Origin: Channa striata
Lineage: Eukaryota > Chordata > Actinopteri > Anabantiformes > Channidae
Assembly (NCBI GenBank): GCA_033026295.1
Contig: CM065173.1
Location: 11,408,517-11,472,516, forward strand
Direction of reading: 5' to 3'
DNA: 64,000 nucleotides
Position numbers and translations under genes: made by a program. Below are positions 1 to 13,136 of the stretch, piece by piece. The notes under the pieces were generated by a model, which searched no databases, was not told the DNA's origin, and saw nothing but the letters and a program-made list of their open reading frames with translations. Positions within the stretch are counted from its first letter, which is position 1, and the number at the start of each line of letters is the position of its first letter.

Positions 1-2984
1 AGGAACCCAGCTCAGGGAGCCCGGGGGCTAGCCTTTCCTTCAAACCTGGAAGAATCCACACCGCCATCAGGGGAAGGTGGAAAGAGGAAAAAGGACAAGA
101 GTGTTCGTTATGGGTTGTTTCTTGAGTCAGCTCTTCCTGCTTAAAGCTTTTGGTTTGCTTCAATATTGCATAAGGAGAGTCCTCGGTGTGCTGAGGCTGC
201 AGCGATGTGTGCATGTGTGTGTTTTGCAAAAAGAAAAAAAAGCCACAGTGTGTGAAAAGTGTATTTATGGGACAGCTGCACACGTCTGTCGTGTGGCTAA
301 TATAAGGACTTATGGCTCCGGTGTTACTGTATGGAGCAGGTAGATGAAATCACACAGACACACACCGACGCGTGCACACACATTAAATAATGCAGAGGGT
401 ATTATTGCAGCGGCTGGTGTTTTAAATGAGCTTTGTGAGGAGGGAATATATGGCCTGCGATTCACACAGAGAGAGTTAATGCATCTGTGCAGACGCTGCT
501 GCTGAGTGGAGATAAAAAAAAAAAAATCATAAGCTAGGTCACATGACAAGCGGCAAGACCTCGTCTTCTGAAAGAGCACACAAAGCGTCTCATTTGCGAT
601 TTGTGATTTGTGGCACAGATATGTTCACTGACTTTACTCTGCTTTACTTTTATGGCTATGATTCTGCCATTAAAATAAGATGTGACAAGTGCATATAGGA
701 GTTTATTGGTAATATGATCTTACATTTGTTTAACACATTTATTCTGATATAACTGTGTGTTCAGACTGCAAGCAGAGCAAATTGCATGCGCTGTAAGCCA
801 ACACAAAGTGGAAGCAAACAGATGCCTCTGTGTAGGCTCCAGAAATGGCAAATTGATGCAAAGGTACCTCGTGGAAGCTAAAAATGTTTCAGCTCGAGAG
901 AAACATGCGCATTCATCTTCCGCCTGCATGGGAACAAAAGGAAAAAGGAGGGGAGCGTGGAGAAAAATAACACCAAGAAGTGGAGCTCTTGTTAAGTTTA
1001 GAGTCTAAGTTGTCACACATAGTGATCTGCGTAATACGCAGACAGATCTATTTATTTTCCTATGGAAGTCTCACTCGGCTTCTATGCAGTGCTCTGTCTT
1101 CAAAAACTCTGAGTTCACACTTTTTTTCTGTGTAAAGAACACAGGTATGGAGCATGTGTGAGGGCTTCCAGAGCTTCTACAAAGTCTGCACAACAACTGA
1201 CGTGCACCTTTTTGAAAGTACAACACATTTACTTTGGCAACAGTGGCGCACATGGAGACAGCAGCAACTGTGATTAGTCAGCTCAGGTTTATTTTCATGA
1301 CGGTAAAACCGGTGAAGAGATGAAGAAAAAACCTCACAGTCTTCACCTCCTCGGTTTGTCATAATCTCCACTGTGAACACTCTGGACATCACGACCTGTG
1401 CTCAAAGAATGTAAACACATTTCATCTCATTTAAATGGAGGAATTGGAGGAAGCACTTACTTTCCAGCTCCAGTGCGACCACATATTTCCACACATCCTC
1501 GCTAATCCTTTAAGAAAAAGAATCCTCCTCCATCCACATAACAGAGGATTTATGCCCAAAGTGCAGAGCAAAATGTTAGTGCCACGCTGGACAAGAGACA
1601 TAACTGCAGCACACACAGCAAAACATGCAGAAAATAAAGACAGTATTAAAAAAGATGCACTGGTTATTAACTGCTATAACAACAAGAGTCTATTAAACAA
1701 TGTGCAGCCGCTCCATCTTCCATCTAACTTCCATTTATCAGTGCATCCATCCTTTACAGTATTTGTCCATCTGTCAAGTGGTCCCAGGCGAATATGTGAG
1801 GCTGGGGAATTGTAGAGCTGAATGATAGATATCAGCCCTTTCATTTCCATCAGACTAAAGGTTAACAGCTCATCATTCTTCAGTGGCCTGGATCCAGAGG
1901 CAGCACTGGTACTGGTGGACTGGTAATACAGGTGGCCTCAGCAAATTCAATATTGTTTATGTGCGGAGGACGGCCGGCTGTGATCCCCTGACCTTTTAGC
2001 ATAATGTAAAGCAATACATACCAAAAACAAGGTTAGAGGTTTATTGATGTTTTTATTGCAAACGGAAAATAAAAAAAGAGAAGTGCAGATGCCTCATCTA
2101 TCAGGTAAAAAAACTTCAAAACTGAAGAGATGTTTTATTACTGAAGGAATGTGTTTTTCATCATTTTGTCAATAAAAATACTATGCATTAATTTATTAAA
2201 GACAAATAAACATGTAGCTTTCAAACAATACTATGAAGAAAAATAAGAGTTATTAAAATGAGTTCACAATCAGATTGTCCGAGCTTTTCGCCAGTGCCAC
2301 AATCCTAAGTGAGAACAATTCGTATTGTATAAGACTACGATGGAAATATGGAAGATAAGCACTAACATTGAACATTATGATTAAATCATTTTACTATTAC
2401 AGAAATAACTGTGTCACATCGTCCTCAGCATGGAAATCAATGACCCTTTCTTGTCAGTGTCTCACAGCATGAAGGACGTTACACATTGAACGATGATAAA
2501 CGTTGACTGATCTAATCTCAGGCTGATCAGTGGATGATGTGAGTGGCTGGTTTAGTCCACACAAAGGGATGAGGAAAAGCGAGGGACGTTAACTCAGCTG
2601 GCCCTTGGTATCTGAGCTGGAAATGAAGGATTGAAGCTTAAATGTCAGTAATACAGTTTCTAGCAAATTGTCATTTTTAAGTGATCATTTCATACAGAAA
2701 ATTTTAACTTTGAGGTTGAACATTTTCTGTCACTTGTAATCACAACTGGAACAAAAATTATTAGATTTAGGCCAAGGTGATTTCTGAAAATACCTTTACT
2801 GTTTGCGGTTGAAATATTTGCGCTCAGCTATTCGAATAAATAATCTGTATCATCCTGTAAGGATCAACAGTTTCAGCATTTTTAGTGGTTACTAAAATAA
2901 GGCCAGTTGACTTATTGTATAGGTAACAGGATTTGGTTCACGCCCCTAAATTTAACTCTCACCTATGCTCATAATTAATTCCCT
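1..2984. other. No recognisable gene
   Basis: AT-rich non-coding sequence. The longest open frame (1435-1815, 126 codons on the plus strand) shows no domain, no codon pattern and no splice context I can support. Confidence 0.6.
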
Positions 2985-3110
2985 TAAACTCAATTCTGTA
3001 TAGCACCAAATCACTAGCTTCAAGGCATTTTACAGAGTAAGGCCAAGGTGATACAGAATTATAGAGAAGAAGCCCACAAATCAATTATTTTCCCCTGAGC
3101 TGTGAAGACC
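2985..3110. repeat. Diverged dispersed-repeat fragment
   Basis: The run ACTCAATTCTGTATAGCACC, then CAAATCAC, a TTCAAGGCATTTTACAGAGT block, AAGGCCAAGG and ATACAGAATTATAGAGAAGA, follows the order of a very common fish repeat whose intact form has a TATATAGCGCCAAATCAC block and a CTCAAGGCGCTTTA block. The copy is old and incomplete. Class not assigned. Confidence 0.55.
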
Positions 3111-3802
3111 AGAGAAGATAAACACAAAAATGAGGTGTAGTAAAGAGCAGCATCACTGGAGCTTGACTTATCCATTTTAGATATGAGTAAATCACAAAAC
3201 ATATCAGCACGGCTGCAAAAAAGGACAACAGTGTATCACACTTTCCCTGGTTCAGACTGTGGACAGTCTTTTTCTGTTTTCAGTTGGAAATGGCTATTAC
3301 AGATATAAATCAGCTCAAGTCTTACACGCCGGCCTTAAAAATATACAGGTAGTGACATCTGCTGACAAAGTGGGCCCGGCAGTTACGTTGAAAGTACCTC
3401 AGGCAGAGCTGACGTGTAGGACTCATTCACGTTCCCTCCGAGCAGCAGAAATCACTTTCCCATGGCCATAAAGCTCCGGCCTAAATCTCATGACTTTACA
3501 ATCAATCATCTCCGAAATTAGAAACAAAAAAAAAAAAGCTGTGTACTTTTCATTCACTACTCATGACATTTTAAATTATGGGCCCAAGTGGAGCTATTAT
3601 GCCATCGTGCAGCTTTAGTGCCAGAGAGCCCGTAGCAAAGTTATGGTAAAACAGATCAAAGGTACTTTATGGATTCATCCTCCTCATGTCACAGCTTGCT
3701 CTGGCAAATGGCCCAAACGCCTTTGTCCCCTGACCTTGGCGATGATGATGGCATTAAAACTGGAACATGCACAGACTCACGGTTGCTGCTGTTTCGCTCT
3801 CC

Positions 3803-3855
<53 letters not shown>

Positions 3856-6315
3856 CTTCTAGGCGACGGTTTGTCCGGCTTTACTTTGCAGTCAGCTAAA
3901 ACACGCTGCGGTTCGTTGCACAATTCAGCATTAAAATTACAATTTCTGACAGAGTTCAGCTGATGAGCAAGGACGACACTATAGGACAACAAGGTAGCAG
4001 TCTGACATTTAGCCGACATCCTCACTTTATGAAAGCCTGCGTTCGACATCACTCTCTCTCCAGACACACTAGAGATGTTGGCGTTGCCAGACACGCGGCT
4101 TTGACAGGAGGTTGAATCCATACGGGGACTGGTTTTAAAAATATAGGCACGTAGATTGGAGGGTTCTGAAGGGCATCATTGCTCTTTTACTTGAGGGTAA
4201 TTACAGCAAGACAAGCCTGACATGGATGAAAAAGTGTTGGGAAAGAAGAGCCCGAGGAAACAATGACCATTAAAGACACTCACAGAGCAATTTCCTGGAG
4301 CAGTAAATGAAATGTTGGTCTTTGGCATTAAAGGGCCAGAGATGAAAATGGGTTTGTGTCTGTGTGTATGGGACTCATGGACAGAGGAAGTGAAAAGAAG
4401 ATGGAGAGAGCGAGTTTAATCAAGCCTTAGGTTTTTCAGTGTTTAAAGAAGAAGTACTGTAGGCCTGTCTGGAAATGAGAAGTGCAGCTCCTGGTCATGA
4501 CGCTGTCGAGGTTTTATCCTAACAAACGAATTACTATAAACCTTTAGCGAGCAACAAAAGCAGCAAAACAACATTACACCTGTGACTGTCAGCATCACGT
4601 TGTTAGTTTACTTTGATAAAAAATCAAATTGATAAATGAAGATGAATCATTGTTAACAATCAAAATATAAGTATTTAAATTTCATCTAAAAAGAATTAGA
4701 TCTCTCTACAAACAAAATAAAAAGTTTTTCAGTTATTAGTCGTTTTTTGAAGCAAACCTGCTTTAAATCTGTGGTTCAATCTTCACACATGCCACATTTA
4801 ATGATGCTTTCAACTACTTGATGTCATTATAATCTAAATATCTTTGGGTTATGGGCTAAAACACAACATTTTAAACTAATACAGAAAACATTTGTTGGCT
4901 GTAAACAAACATGTCAACAAACAACAAAGAGTTTAATCAGATGTATCAGACTGATAGGAGATAAGCATCAAGATGATGAAAGCTTTTATCACTAAACTCT
5001 GCATATTTTTCATTGGGTCCTACCAGACTAGTTGGATTTTAGATGATAAATTATACATTTATCTAACACTACTGGCAGCAAGGGGACACATTAAAATGGA
5101 GAGATACTAATTTGCCAACGCTTTCACACTGGGCTTGCAAATTAATTGATGCTTAACAATTAGTCCTAATATAAATCGAATCTCACTGTATCTGGCAAAC
5201 AAAAAACAAAACTTGTGATGTATAAAGTAAAAAATAAAATAAAATAATTCAAACAATCTAAAGAGAGAAAAGAATGAAAGATAAAGAAAAAAAGCTCAGG
5301 GAGGATGAACCACTGATGTGGAGCAGTTGGAGATCCTGCTTCCTGTTTCAGCCTCTCTCACACTAGTTCTCACTCCTGACCCTCAGGACCCCTGCAAGGC
5401 CTGTTTTCCAGCTGCCTGATTACCTGCGTCAGGTATGTTCAGCCAATTAGAAGCTGGAAAATGCCATCTGAGATGAGGATGGATTCAGGTCCAACAGACT
5501 GAGCATCTTCCAGCTTCCGATTGACTGAACACACCTTATCCAGGTAATTAACAGTGGACGGTGGAGGAACAGTTTGAAAACAAGCAGAGCTGCAGCTCTC
5601 GAGGGCCAGGACTGACTTCACAGCTCACTGCAGTAAGTGAAATCACATTTTTAAAAAACACACCTTAAGGAAGATGCCAGCGTACACGGTGCCCCCCTAC
5701 GTTGCTCCCTGTGGCAGAGCTTTATCACGCGGTGACCCCCACCCCCCCACCACCACCTCAGAATTATAGCAGCACCTTCAATTACAACCAAAAACCAACC
5801 ACTGAGCCAGAAATCTCCTCAATAGCGCTGTCGGGTCTGGCTGAATGTCTTCCCATCTGTTCAAACAAATCGCTGCGTTAAATTTCCCTCCTGAATGCTG
5901 CTATTTAGATGGCATTTTCCCATTTTTTTTCCGCTTATGGCTGCTACTGAGGAATGTCTTCTTATTCATTTCAAAGGACAGTTTTGTCAGTTTCTTGGTC
6001 TATTGTATAAAGCAACAGCGGCATCTTCCAAAAGCAAAAAAAAAAAAAAGTGCAACTCTTTCATGTTGAGAGTAAATTGGCTTCCTCTGAAGGCAAACTT
6101 TCCGACCCACTCTCGGTGCACTTCTTGCCTTAAAGGTGACACAAAGGGAAGGAAATGAACAAAAGCAGACAGATGGTATGAGAAGCGAAGCGAGAGAGAG
6201 GGACACCGAGGCAGGAAATATCACAGAGATGTGTGGAGGTTCTGCTGTAGAGTAGATGGAGAAAAGGGTTAAAGTGAGAAGCTTGATGGGTGTGCCACAT
6301 TACATCTTTACATGC
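3111..6315. other. No recognisable gene; one splice-like 65 bp segment and a C-rich run
   Basis: Contains the CA microsatellite, an isolated exon-like segment at 3284-3348 (see findings) and a C-rich tract at 5736-5757 whose minus strand is G-rich. Otherwise nothing identifiable. Confidence 0.55.
3797..3853. repeat. (CT)n(CA)21 microsatellite
   Basis: CT-rich lead followed by an uninterrupted CA run from 3811 to 3853. Open frames crossing it encode TH or CV runs and are artefacts. Confidence 0.97.
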
Positions 6316-6360
6316 CACCGGCTGAATGCTTTTATCCAAAGTGCTTTACAAACGGCATGA
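6316..6360 (-). repeat. LINE/SINE-type tail fragment
   Basis: GAATGCTTTTATCCAAAGTG followed by CTTTACAA matches the reverse complement of the tail shared by fish L2-like LINEs and the SINEs that use them (the intact form reads as a TTGGATAAAAGCGTCTGC block). Only the tail is recognisable. Confidence 0.5.
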
Positions 6361-7235
6361 GTGCTTATATTTTTAGTGTGAGTGCCCCATAGGGGACGGA
6401 GTCCTTAGTGCATGTGCCATGAGCTGCATGGAATTTTTTTCTCAATTCCTCTTGAGCTTCTTGGCTGTTTACATCTCTGCACACAACAAGGAGACCAAGG
6501 CAGAAGTGAAGAGAAATTTTGAGGAGTTTGGGGCATGGCTAACTTTCATTCTGTGCAAAATGAAAATAAAATGAAATTAGAAAGTGCCCACCGGGGGTGA
6601 ATTATGTCAGGATTAGAGTGACGTCTTTAAAAAGTGCTTGTCTCTCATCTTGCTTGTGCAAAGGTCAGTGGGGGGGAAATAATTTATTAATAAATGCATA
6701 ACCTGTGATGTGTTTTTCTGTCTGCATTAAACCATTAGAGTGACGCTTTACACCTCGTCTAGTGCACAGTTCTCACTGTGGAATAAACTGACATGAAACA
6801 TATAAGTCTGTCTTGACCAAACAGTTTCCTCTAAAAGCACATTTCTGAACCGTAGGTTAGCACCGTTTAAAACTTTTTATAAATGATAAAAGCTAAAAGG
6901 AACAGCAGGAGCACCAGTCATGCTGATTGACAAATATTATATTGGAATATAGGAACATTGCTTATTAGCACAGCTACAAATCAAATTAATCAGACAATTT
7001 AATGGCAAAAAATAACTTTCACTCTAGTTTAAACTAGAGATATGGTAGCACCCCTTTGTTTTACAAAAAGAGAATCATTTGGAAGATTTTCCTCTTTGAA
7101 TTTTAGTTAAACAATAAGTTTGAAAAACACAAATATGACTTTAAGATGTTAATGTATCTAAAACAACAACCTGAATAAACTACTTTTCTGTCCCACTAAT
7201 TTAAATGGCAAATCAAGGAACCTCATCAGGTTGAT

Positions 7236-7750
7236 TACATTTACATTTATTCATTTGGTGGACCCAACTTACAAGTGAGGTAGAAGGCAACACAAATCAA
7301 AGTGTAGGAGAAAACATTAAAGCAACGTGCTATGATAATTGTTTCCATTTCATATTATGCATTTCATAAGAGTAAACAGATCTTGTTTATAAGATTTAAG
7401 TGCATAGCAAGTTGTGAAACAGTGTTTGTTGAATATTGGGACTGAGTTTGCTGAGCGTGCAGAGTTTGGAAACTCGTTCCACCATCGTGACGCTGAAGAG
7501 TTTTGCTTGGGATCTTTTGTGTGGCGATGGGACCACGACACTCCATTTGTTGGCAGAGCTCAGACATCAGAGAGGAGGGATTGTAGAACTGAATGAGGGA
7601 GTTCAGGTAGGCAGGAGCTGAGTGTACCTTTGAAGCTGATGTGGGCAGCTACAGGAAGCCCGTGCAGAGATCTAAAGAGATGTGTAACATGTGAGACGTG
7701 TGCTGCTGCATTTTGGATCATCTGGAGGAGTTTGATTCTGTCAACACTAA
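7236..7750 (-). mobile_element. 5'-truncated L2-like LINE fragment (RT C-terminus and 3' tail)
   Basis: Read on the minus strand, about 7740 to 7400 encodes pieces of the RT C-terminal region of fish L2-like elements. One frame carries WWNEFPNSARSANSVPIFNK (within 7350-7541), the well-known segment just before the end of the ORF, while the part upstream is in another frame. The end at 7236-7265 (ATTTACATTTATTCATTT on the plus strand) is the characteristic LINE tail. It is a dead copy, too short to hold catalytic motifs. The inner edge near 7750 is approximate. Confidence 0.8.
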
Positions 7751-8560
7751 TACAAAAATCCTTCTCATATTCACAATATTGCTACTGGCTTCACAAAATT
7801 ACTCTCAGTAAAACCATATATAGGATGATAAAAATCTCTTTACCTATAGATCTTTCAATGGTTGAAGGAATCACCCAACCTCATTTACCTCCCTTATAGT
7901 GGAAAATGTACTCAAACATGTATGAATACATCTCCACTTATGCTGGCAAAAATTGTATCATGATGTTAGTGTGTAAAGGGGAGGGGTACGACAGGAACGA
8001 TCCTCTCAGTCCACTCCTCTGTCCTGTGTATTTACCTTTATGCTCGCTTACTTAGCAGCAGTAAGAGCCGTTCACCTTCTATTTGTTCGTAGCAGCACAA
8101 TAGCAATATTAACCTAATTAGTATGAACTGCCAACAGATCCAAATTAATGATGACAGTTTAACAAATAATTACTGTAACGTGCTGAAACACATCGTCGAT
8201 TATGAGAGCAGGGACTTTTTGGCCCTGATCCTTTCAATTCATATTCCACATTTGTAACAGTTCAGTGGTACAGTTTCCTTAAAACCTGATTCATTTCAAA
8301 AGCTTATGCGCAAACACACATGTTTGTAGGAGGGGGTGGGGTGGTTTTTCCAAAGATAAGCAGCTGGATCAGGTACTTCTCAAAAATATTGAAAAAGGAA
8401 GAACACACTGATAAATTCATTGCTTTTAATGATACACAGAAACTAGACCTAAGATTTGACACTATTGTTCATCAGAGTCAAACCCGGGAACCTAATAAGA
8501 TGAATTTCTCAATGTGTCCTTTTCAAAACAAACACACCGACCACTTTCATATCATATTAT

Positions 8561-8614
8561 ATTATTGAGGTCAAAGTGGAGGCATAGAGGATTGCATTAC
8601 AAGAAGAGCTGGTC
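8561..8614 (+). repeat. Segment shared with 22644-22692 (copy 1)
   Basis: ATTATTGAGGTCAAAGTGGA, then a variable centre, then ACAAGAAGAGCTGGT. The same order occurs at 22644-22692. This looks like the edge of a dispersed element rather than a gene. Confidence 0.55.
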
Positions 8615-9342
8615 CTAATGTTTTCATATTTGAAATGAATGATGTAAACAACCACTTACCAATACAAAAAGTCACGTTTTTATTAAAGATACAAAAACAA
8701 ACTATCAAAGACACAAACAGGATCCATTTAATAACACGCATTGCTTTGATCTATATGAAACACTTTAACATTTTTAGTTTGATATTCAGGAGAAGCATCT
8801 GCTGCTGCGAACAATGCCACATTAAAAACCAGACCTCTGAAGGTTTATCGTCACTGGTGATTAGGCTGTACTGAGGTTCCTGCAGGACGCCAGTGTTTGT
8901 GCTCAACAGCTGAAGCTCAGTAGAAGTTATGTGATGCTGCAACACAGAGACCATTAACTTCAAGGTAAATCTAGTCTAGAATGACTTCAAACAAAGAAAA
9001 ACTGACCTCTGCTGAGGTTCAGACCTGAGCCCGGCGGACATGCTGTGAAGTGACCTGAAGAGCGCTGCCCGCTCCCGACATCCTGAGAATATGGCTGAGC
9101 TGAATCAGTTCTGTAACTTTACTCCGTTCTATAGTCTGACCCACAACTAAAGGAGGCTCAGCCATTATTAGATTATATGAATATACTCTCACATGCCACT
9201 GCATTTATGTAACAGAAACATTTTAACCTGGAAATAACAGCTGGAAGATCCAATTAACTACATTTGACCCCTTAAACGTAGGGTGGCTAGAGAAGAGATG
9301 CAATACATGATAGAGGGAGAGAGAGAGAAGAGCATTACAGTG

Positions 9343-9370
9343 TATATGTATATAAATATATATATATATA
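9343..9370. repeat. TA-rich simple repeat
   Basis: GTATATGTATATAAATATAT followed by ATATATA. It is preceded by a GA-rich run at 9312-9328. Confidence 0.85.
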
Positions 9371-10410
9371 GTATGGTAGAGGAAGCAGGTTTGAGAGATT
9401 AAAAAATTATACAGCGATAAGGGTGAGTTGAGCTAGGAAGAGGACAGAGTCCATCACCTTTGTGGCCCAACATATTGAAGACAGCAGCACTTTGTTATGT
9501 GTGCACAGAGGTCACTCCTCCAATTATACATTCACAGACATCACACAAGTGCACGCCGGCCCGCAAACACACACCTTTAATTCTTCCCCGTCTCTCCCGC
9601 CCTCCCTCTCCTCCCTCCCGATGAAACGTAAATGTAAATCAGCCACGCTCTGCTGAGCAGACGGTGCTAAGAAGCATTAAAGGTGACATTAAGGAAGACG
9701 ACGTAGCCATTGTTACGCAGTAGCCGGCTGAATGGCGCACGGGTGTCTATGCAGAGCATACGAGAGTGAGGACGAGGACGGAGATAAATCATAGATAATG
9801 CACAGTACTGCGTCGATAAATAAAACATTTGCCAGGCTCGCTGAAGATGGGTCACAGTGATTCTGTGATGCTTCGATCCGTTAGAACAGCAGCGAGAGAT
9901 TACCACAGGACTCACTGTGGCTGACGATCTGCTCGACAACTGGCGCGTCCTGGGAGAGCCTAGGTGGCGCCAGGCCCAGTCCGGGCATTGGGGGATTTAC
10001 GGGGGGCAACGCTAGTCGTCATCCCGAGACCGGGGTCAAAACGTGGAGGGGAAAACTGAAGAAACACAGCAAGTGAAACAGCAGGTGGCGGAGAAGCGGT
10101 GACACACAGCTCACACGTATTAAGGAATCGGCTTCTATTTGCTAAGCTGCTCCTCAGTCACAGCTAACCTTTACTGCGGCATCATTTGAGCTCATGCTGG
10201 CTGTTTCATGTTCCATTTTACATTGTGTACTTCAGCTCTGAACATAGAGCAACACTTCTGTCAACAGGGGTGACACACAAGCAGTTTATAAATAACTGAA
10301 TATATCAGCTACTCATGAATAAATCATCTAACGAAAAACATGAATATTTAAACTATTTTTACTTAGTGTCTTGTCTTTCTCCTCATTCTTTCTCACCCAT
10401 TTATAAACCC

Positions 10411-10438
10411 TCTCTCTCTCTCTCACACACACACACAC
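10411..10438. repeat. (TC)n(AC)n microsatellite
   Basis: TC units run into AC units without a break. The minus-strand open frame 10328-10786 runs through it. Confidence 0.95.
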
Positions 10439-13122
10439 TTTCACACGCTTGTTCTCCTCCTCTACCTCCACTTTAGTCTTTGAATGATGACCTGTAACAT
10501 CAAAAAAACAAATTTCAAAAAACACAGACTCTATATTCACAGGTACTGATTTAGATCGCACCTGGGCACGCACAACATGTTCCCATCTTTCATTTCTTTT
10601 CTCTTTTTTTTTTTTTTTTGAAATGGAAATACGTTGCCCTCTCCCACGAGTCTCTCCGCACCTGCAGCAGACAGGGGCAGGGAAACGATGCCACGGTTTG
10701 CATGTGTGTCTATGACAAGTCTCCATCTCCACGAGTGACAAAAAACTTGACTGAGACAAAACTGAAAAGAAAGCACAACAAAACACTGGTGCAATGTGAA
10801 CTCAAGAGGACAAGCATTCAGGTTTTTTTCACTCAGGAAGAGAGTTTGATGAGATATAGCTCATCAGAGTTGTGGGAGGGATGGAAAAAGTCATCGGTGG
10901 CACGTTCCTGCCGAGCCTCACACAATAAACGATGAAGAGCTGTGATCCTGCAGTGGTTCACCTGCTTTTTCCATCTCCTGATAATGAAAATACTGCAGGA
11001 TTTCCAGATGAATGAATGACTTGACAGGTGAATGGAGGCCCCAACAGGAGCACATTGGATAAGAACGAAATTATGAATGATGATCATGGAGCTGTAACAA
11101 AATTTTTAAAGAATGCAACACAAATAATTACAGTAGACTAAGTTCAGTATCTGTAAGGATTTTGTTTTAAACTAAGCTGATCTCTTCTATTTTCTGTCAA
11201 AGTGTTTTTCTGGCTTTCTAAACTTGCTAAAAAAAGTTACTGTTACATCCTCGCAGTTTGCAACAGCGTGAGAGGAAATATTTTTACTACAATAAAAATC
11301 AAATATGCAAATCTAATCATTTCCTCTCACACCACAAGTTACAGCCAAATTAAGCTTTTAGTTTCATATTTAGTTCCAGCACACAGCATCTCTTAAAAAG
11401 TATTTAAAAAAATTTGATCCATATGAAAACTTAGATCTGTTTTACATCACTCACTTTAAAGTGATTTTTGAAGATGAAAAAAAGCTAAAGAAGACTCACA
11501 GGTGTTTTCTGTAAAACTACTGTGTTTAAATCAAGCTGGAGGAGAGAGGAAAATAAAATGGACATGTTATTGCTACTCGATTCACGCGTCACGTCTCACT
11601 GTCCCTGACAGTTCATACTGGTGGGGGATATTCGGCCACCGTCACCAATGGATTTAAAAGCATCTAGCATTTCACAACAGTGCGACCTCAGTTTGAGATG
11701 CTATAGAAAAGCATCTGTATCTATGTACAATTCATTTATGAAGATGTTTATCCTTAATGGATTTTTCTGCTTATCAAACGTTAACCTGTTTGTGTTGCTG
11801 GCTTTTTGTTGTACTTTTTGTTACAGGGGATTAAATCAGATTCTGTCTTTTACCCGGGAAAACAGGGATGAGACCTAAATCCTTCTCCAGGGTCACATCC
11901 CGGACTGCTGTGATTCTAGCACACAGACCTCCAGGCTTAGTTAGGGTGTGTGCTTGTGCTTCCCCCATACGCCTATGTTTGCTTAATCTGATCACACTCA
12001 AACATGATATTTGACATGGGCAACACAAGGAGAAAATGCTTCATGTTTTGTTGTGTTCACAAATGAGGGTTATTTTTTATACAGAGTAAAAACTGCTCTC
12101 TTGAGGAGTAGAAGCAACTTTTCAGATCACCAGTTAACGTGACTGCATTGTTTTGGATTGTGCATGCATGATAATAAGAGACTAGTCTAAGAAAAGATAC
12201 GAGCACAAACACTGTCTATAAAAGTGCATTAAAGTGAATTTACAACAGCTACATAATGTGTGGTGGTGAAGCAGATTTCTGGACATATTGTGTGGATTGT
12301 TTGTTTTTCTTGGTTCTGCACATAAAAGAAAAACACTGACTTCTTCTTGACACGTCTCCAGCAGGGCTGCTGCCAAATGTAACAGGAAAAGAGATTTAGC
12401 AATACCAACCATCAAGCTAAATGTCATGTTTTGTCCATTAGCATGACAGAGCGAGGGCGTCTTTCTTTTGCATCAACAGTCAGTAATCACACTGTCACAT
12501 CATACAGTCAAAATCTGCAGCAGACAATAAAATATATTTTACATGCACAGAATCAGCAGACTTACAACACTGAGTATGATGTTTAATGACCTCATCTTAC
12601 AAATTTCACATTACACCACACGGTACTTTAATTTTTCATCTAGATCCATCATCACGTCAACATTGTGAACATTAAAAAAACATCAGCACACTTTAAGTGT
12701 CACTGAGGGCACGTTAGCATGTTAGTTCACTTATGTAATTTCAGAGATGAGATGAATATCAACTGAAAGTCCAGTTATCTTTTTTTTTTTTGCATTTTTC
12801 TGGACTTTAAGGTGTTTGAGTGTTTATCTGGGATGTTGAAGTGAAAGTTGGGTGAAAGACGGGCAGTCGCTCTGTTGCTTTGCCTGCAGCTCATCCCACC
12901 ACGTTCAAATTAAACATCATCGAAAACGTTCATAAACAATCACCACTTCATTTGCACATTGCATTCATTATTATGGTAATGAAGTTCCTTCTACATGCTT
13001 CTCTGAAACAACAGATCTATTTTCTTCCATCCATCTTCACACAAACAATGCGGTGCCGCATGTGCGTGTTGAGACGCGACCTCCTCTTTCAGGGGACTTT
13101 TGAGCAGCTCTGGCTCTCTCTT

Positions 13123-13136
13123 ATTGCCATGGTAAC
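13123..13136. promoter_or_regulatory. X-box motif (RFX-type site)
   Basis: ATTGCCATGGTAAC fits the RFX consensus RTNRCC-N2-RGYAAC at every fixed position. RFX factors act at cilia genes and at some immune and neural enhancers. No promoter or gene is recognisable beside it, so function is unknown. Confidence 0.4.

Noticed and set aside
3643..3963. Open frames across the CA repeat
   Set aside because: The TH-repeat peptide is a direct product of the microsatellite.
10328..10786. 152-codon minus-strand open frame
   Set aside because: Runs through a microsatellite and a homopolymer (poly-K and RERER runs); no domain.
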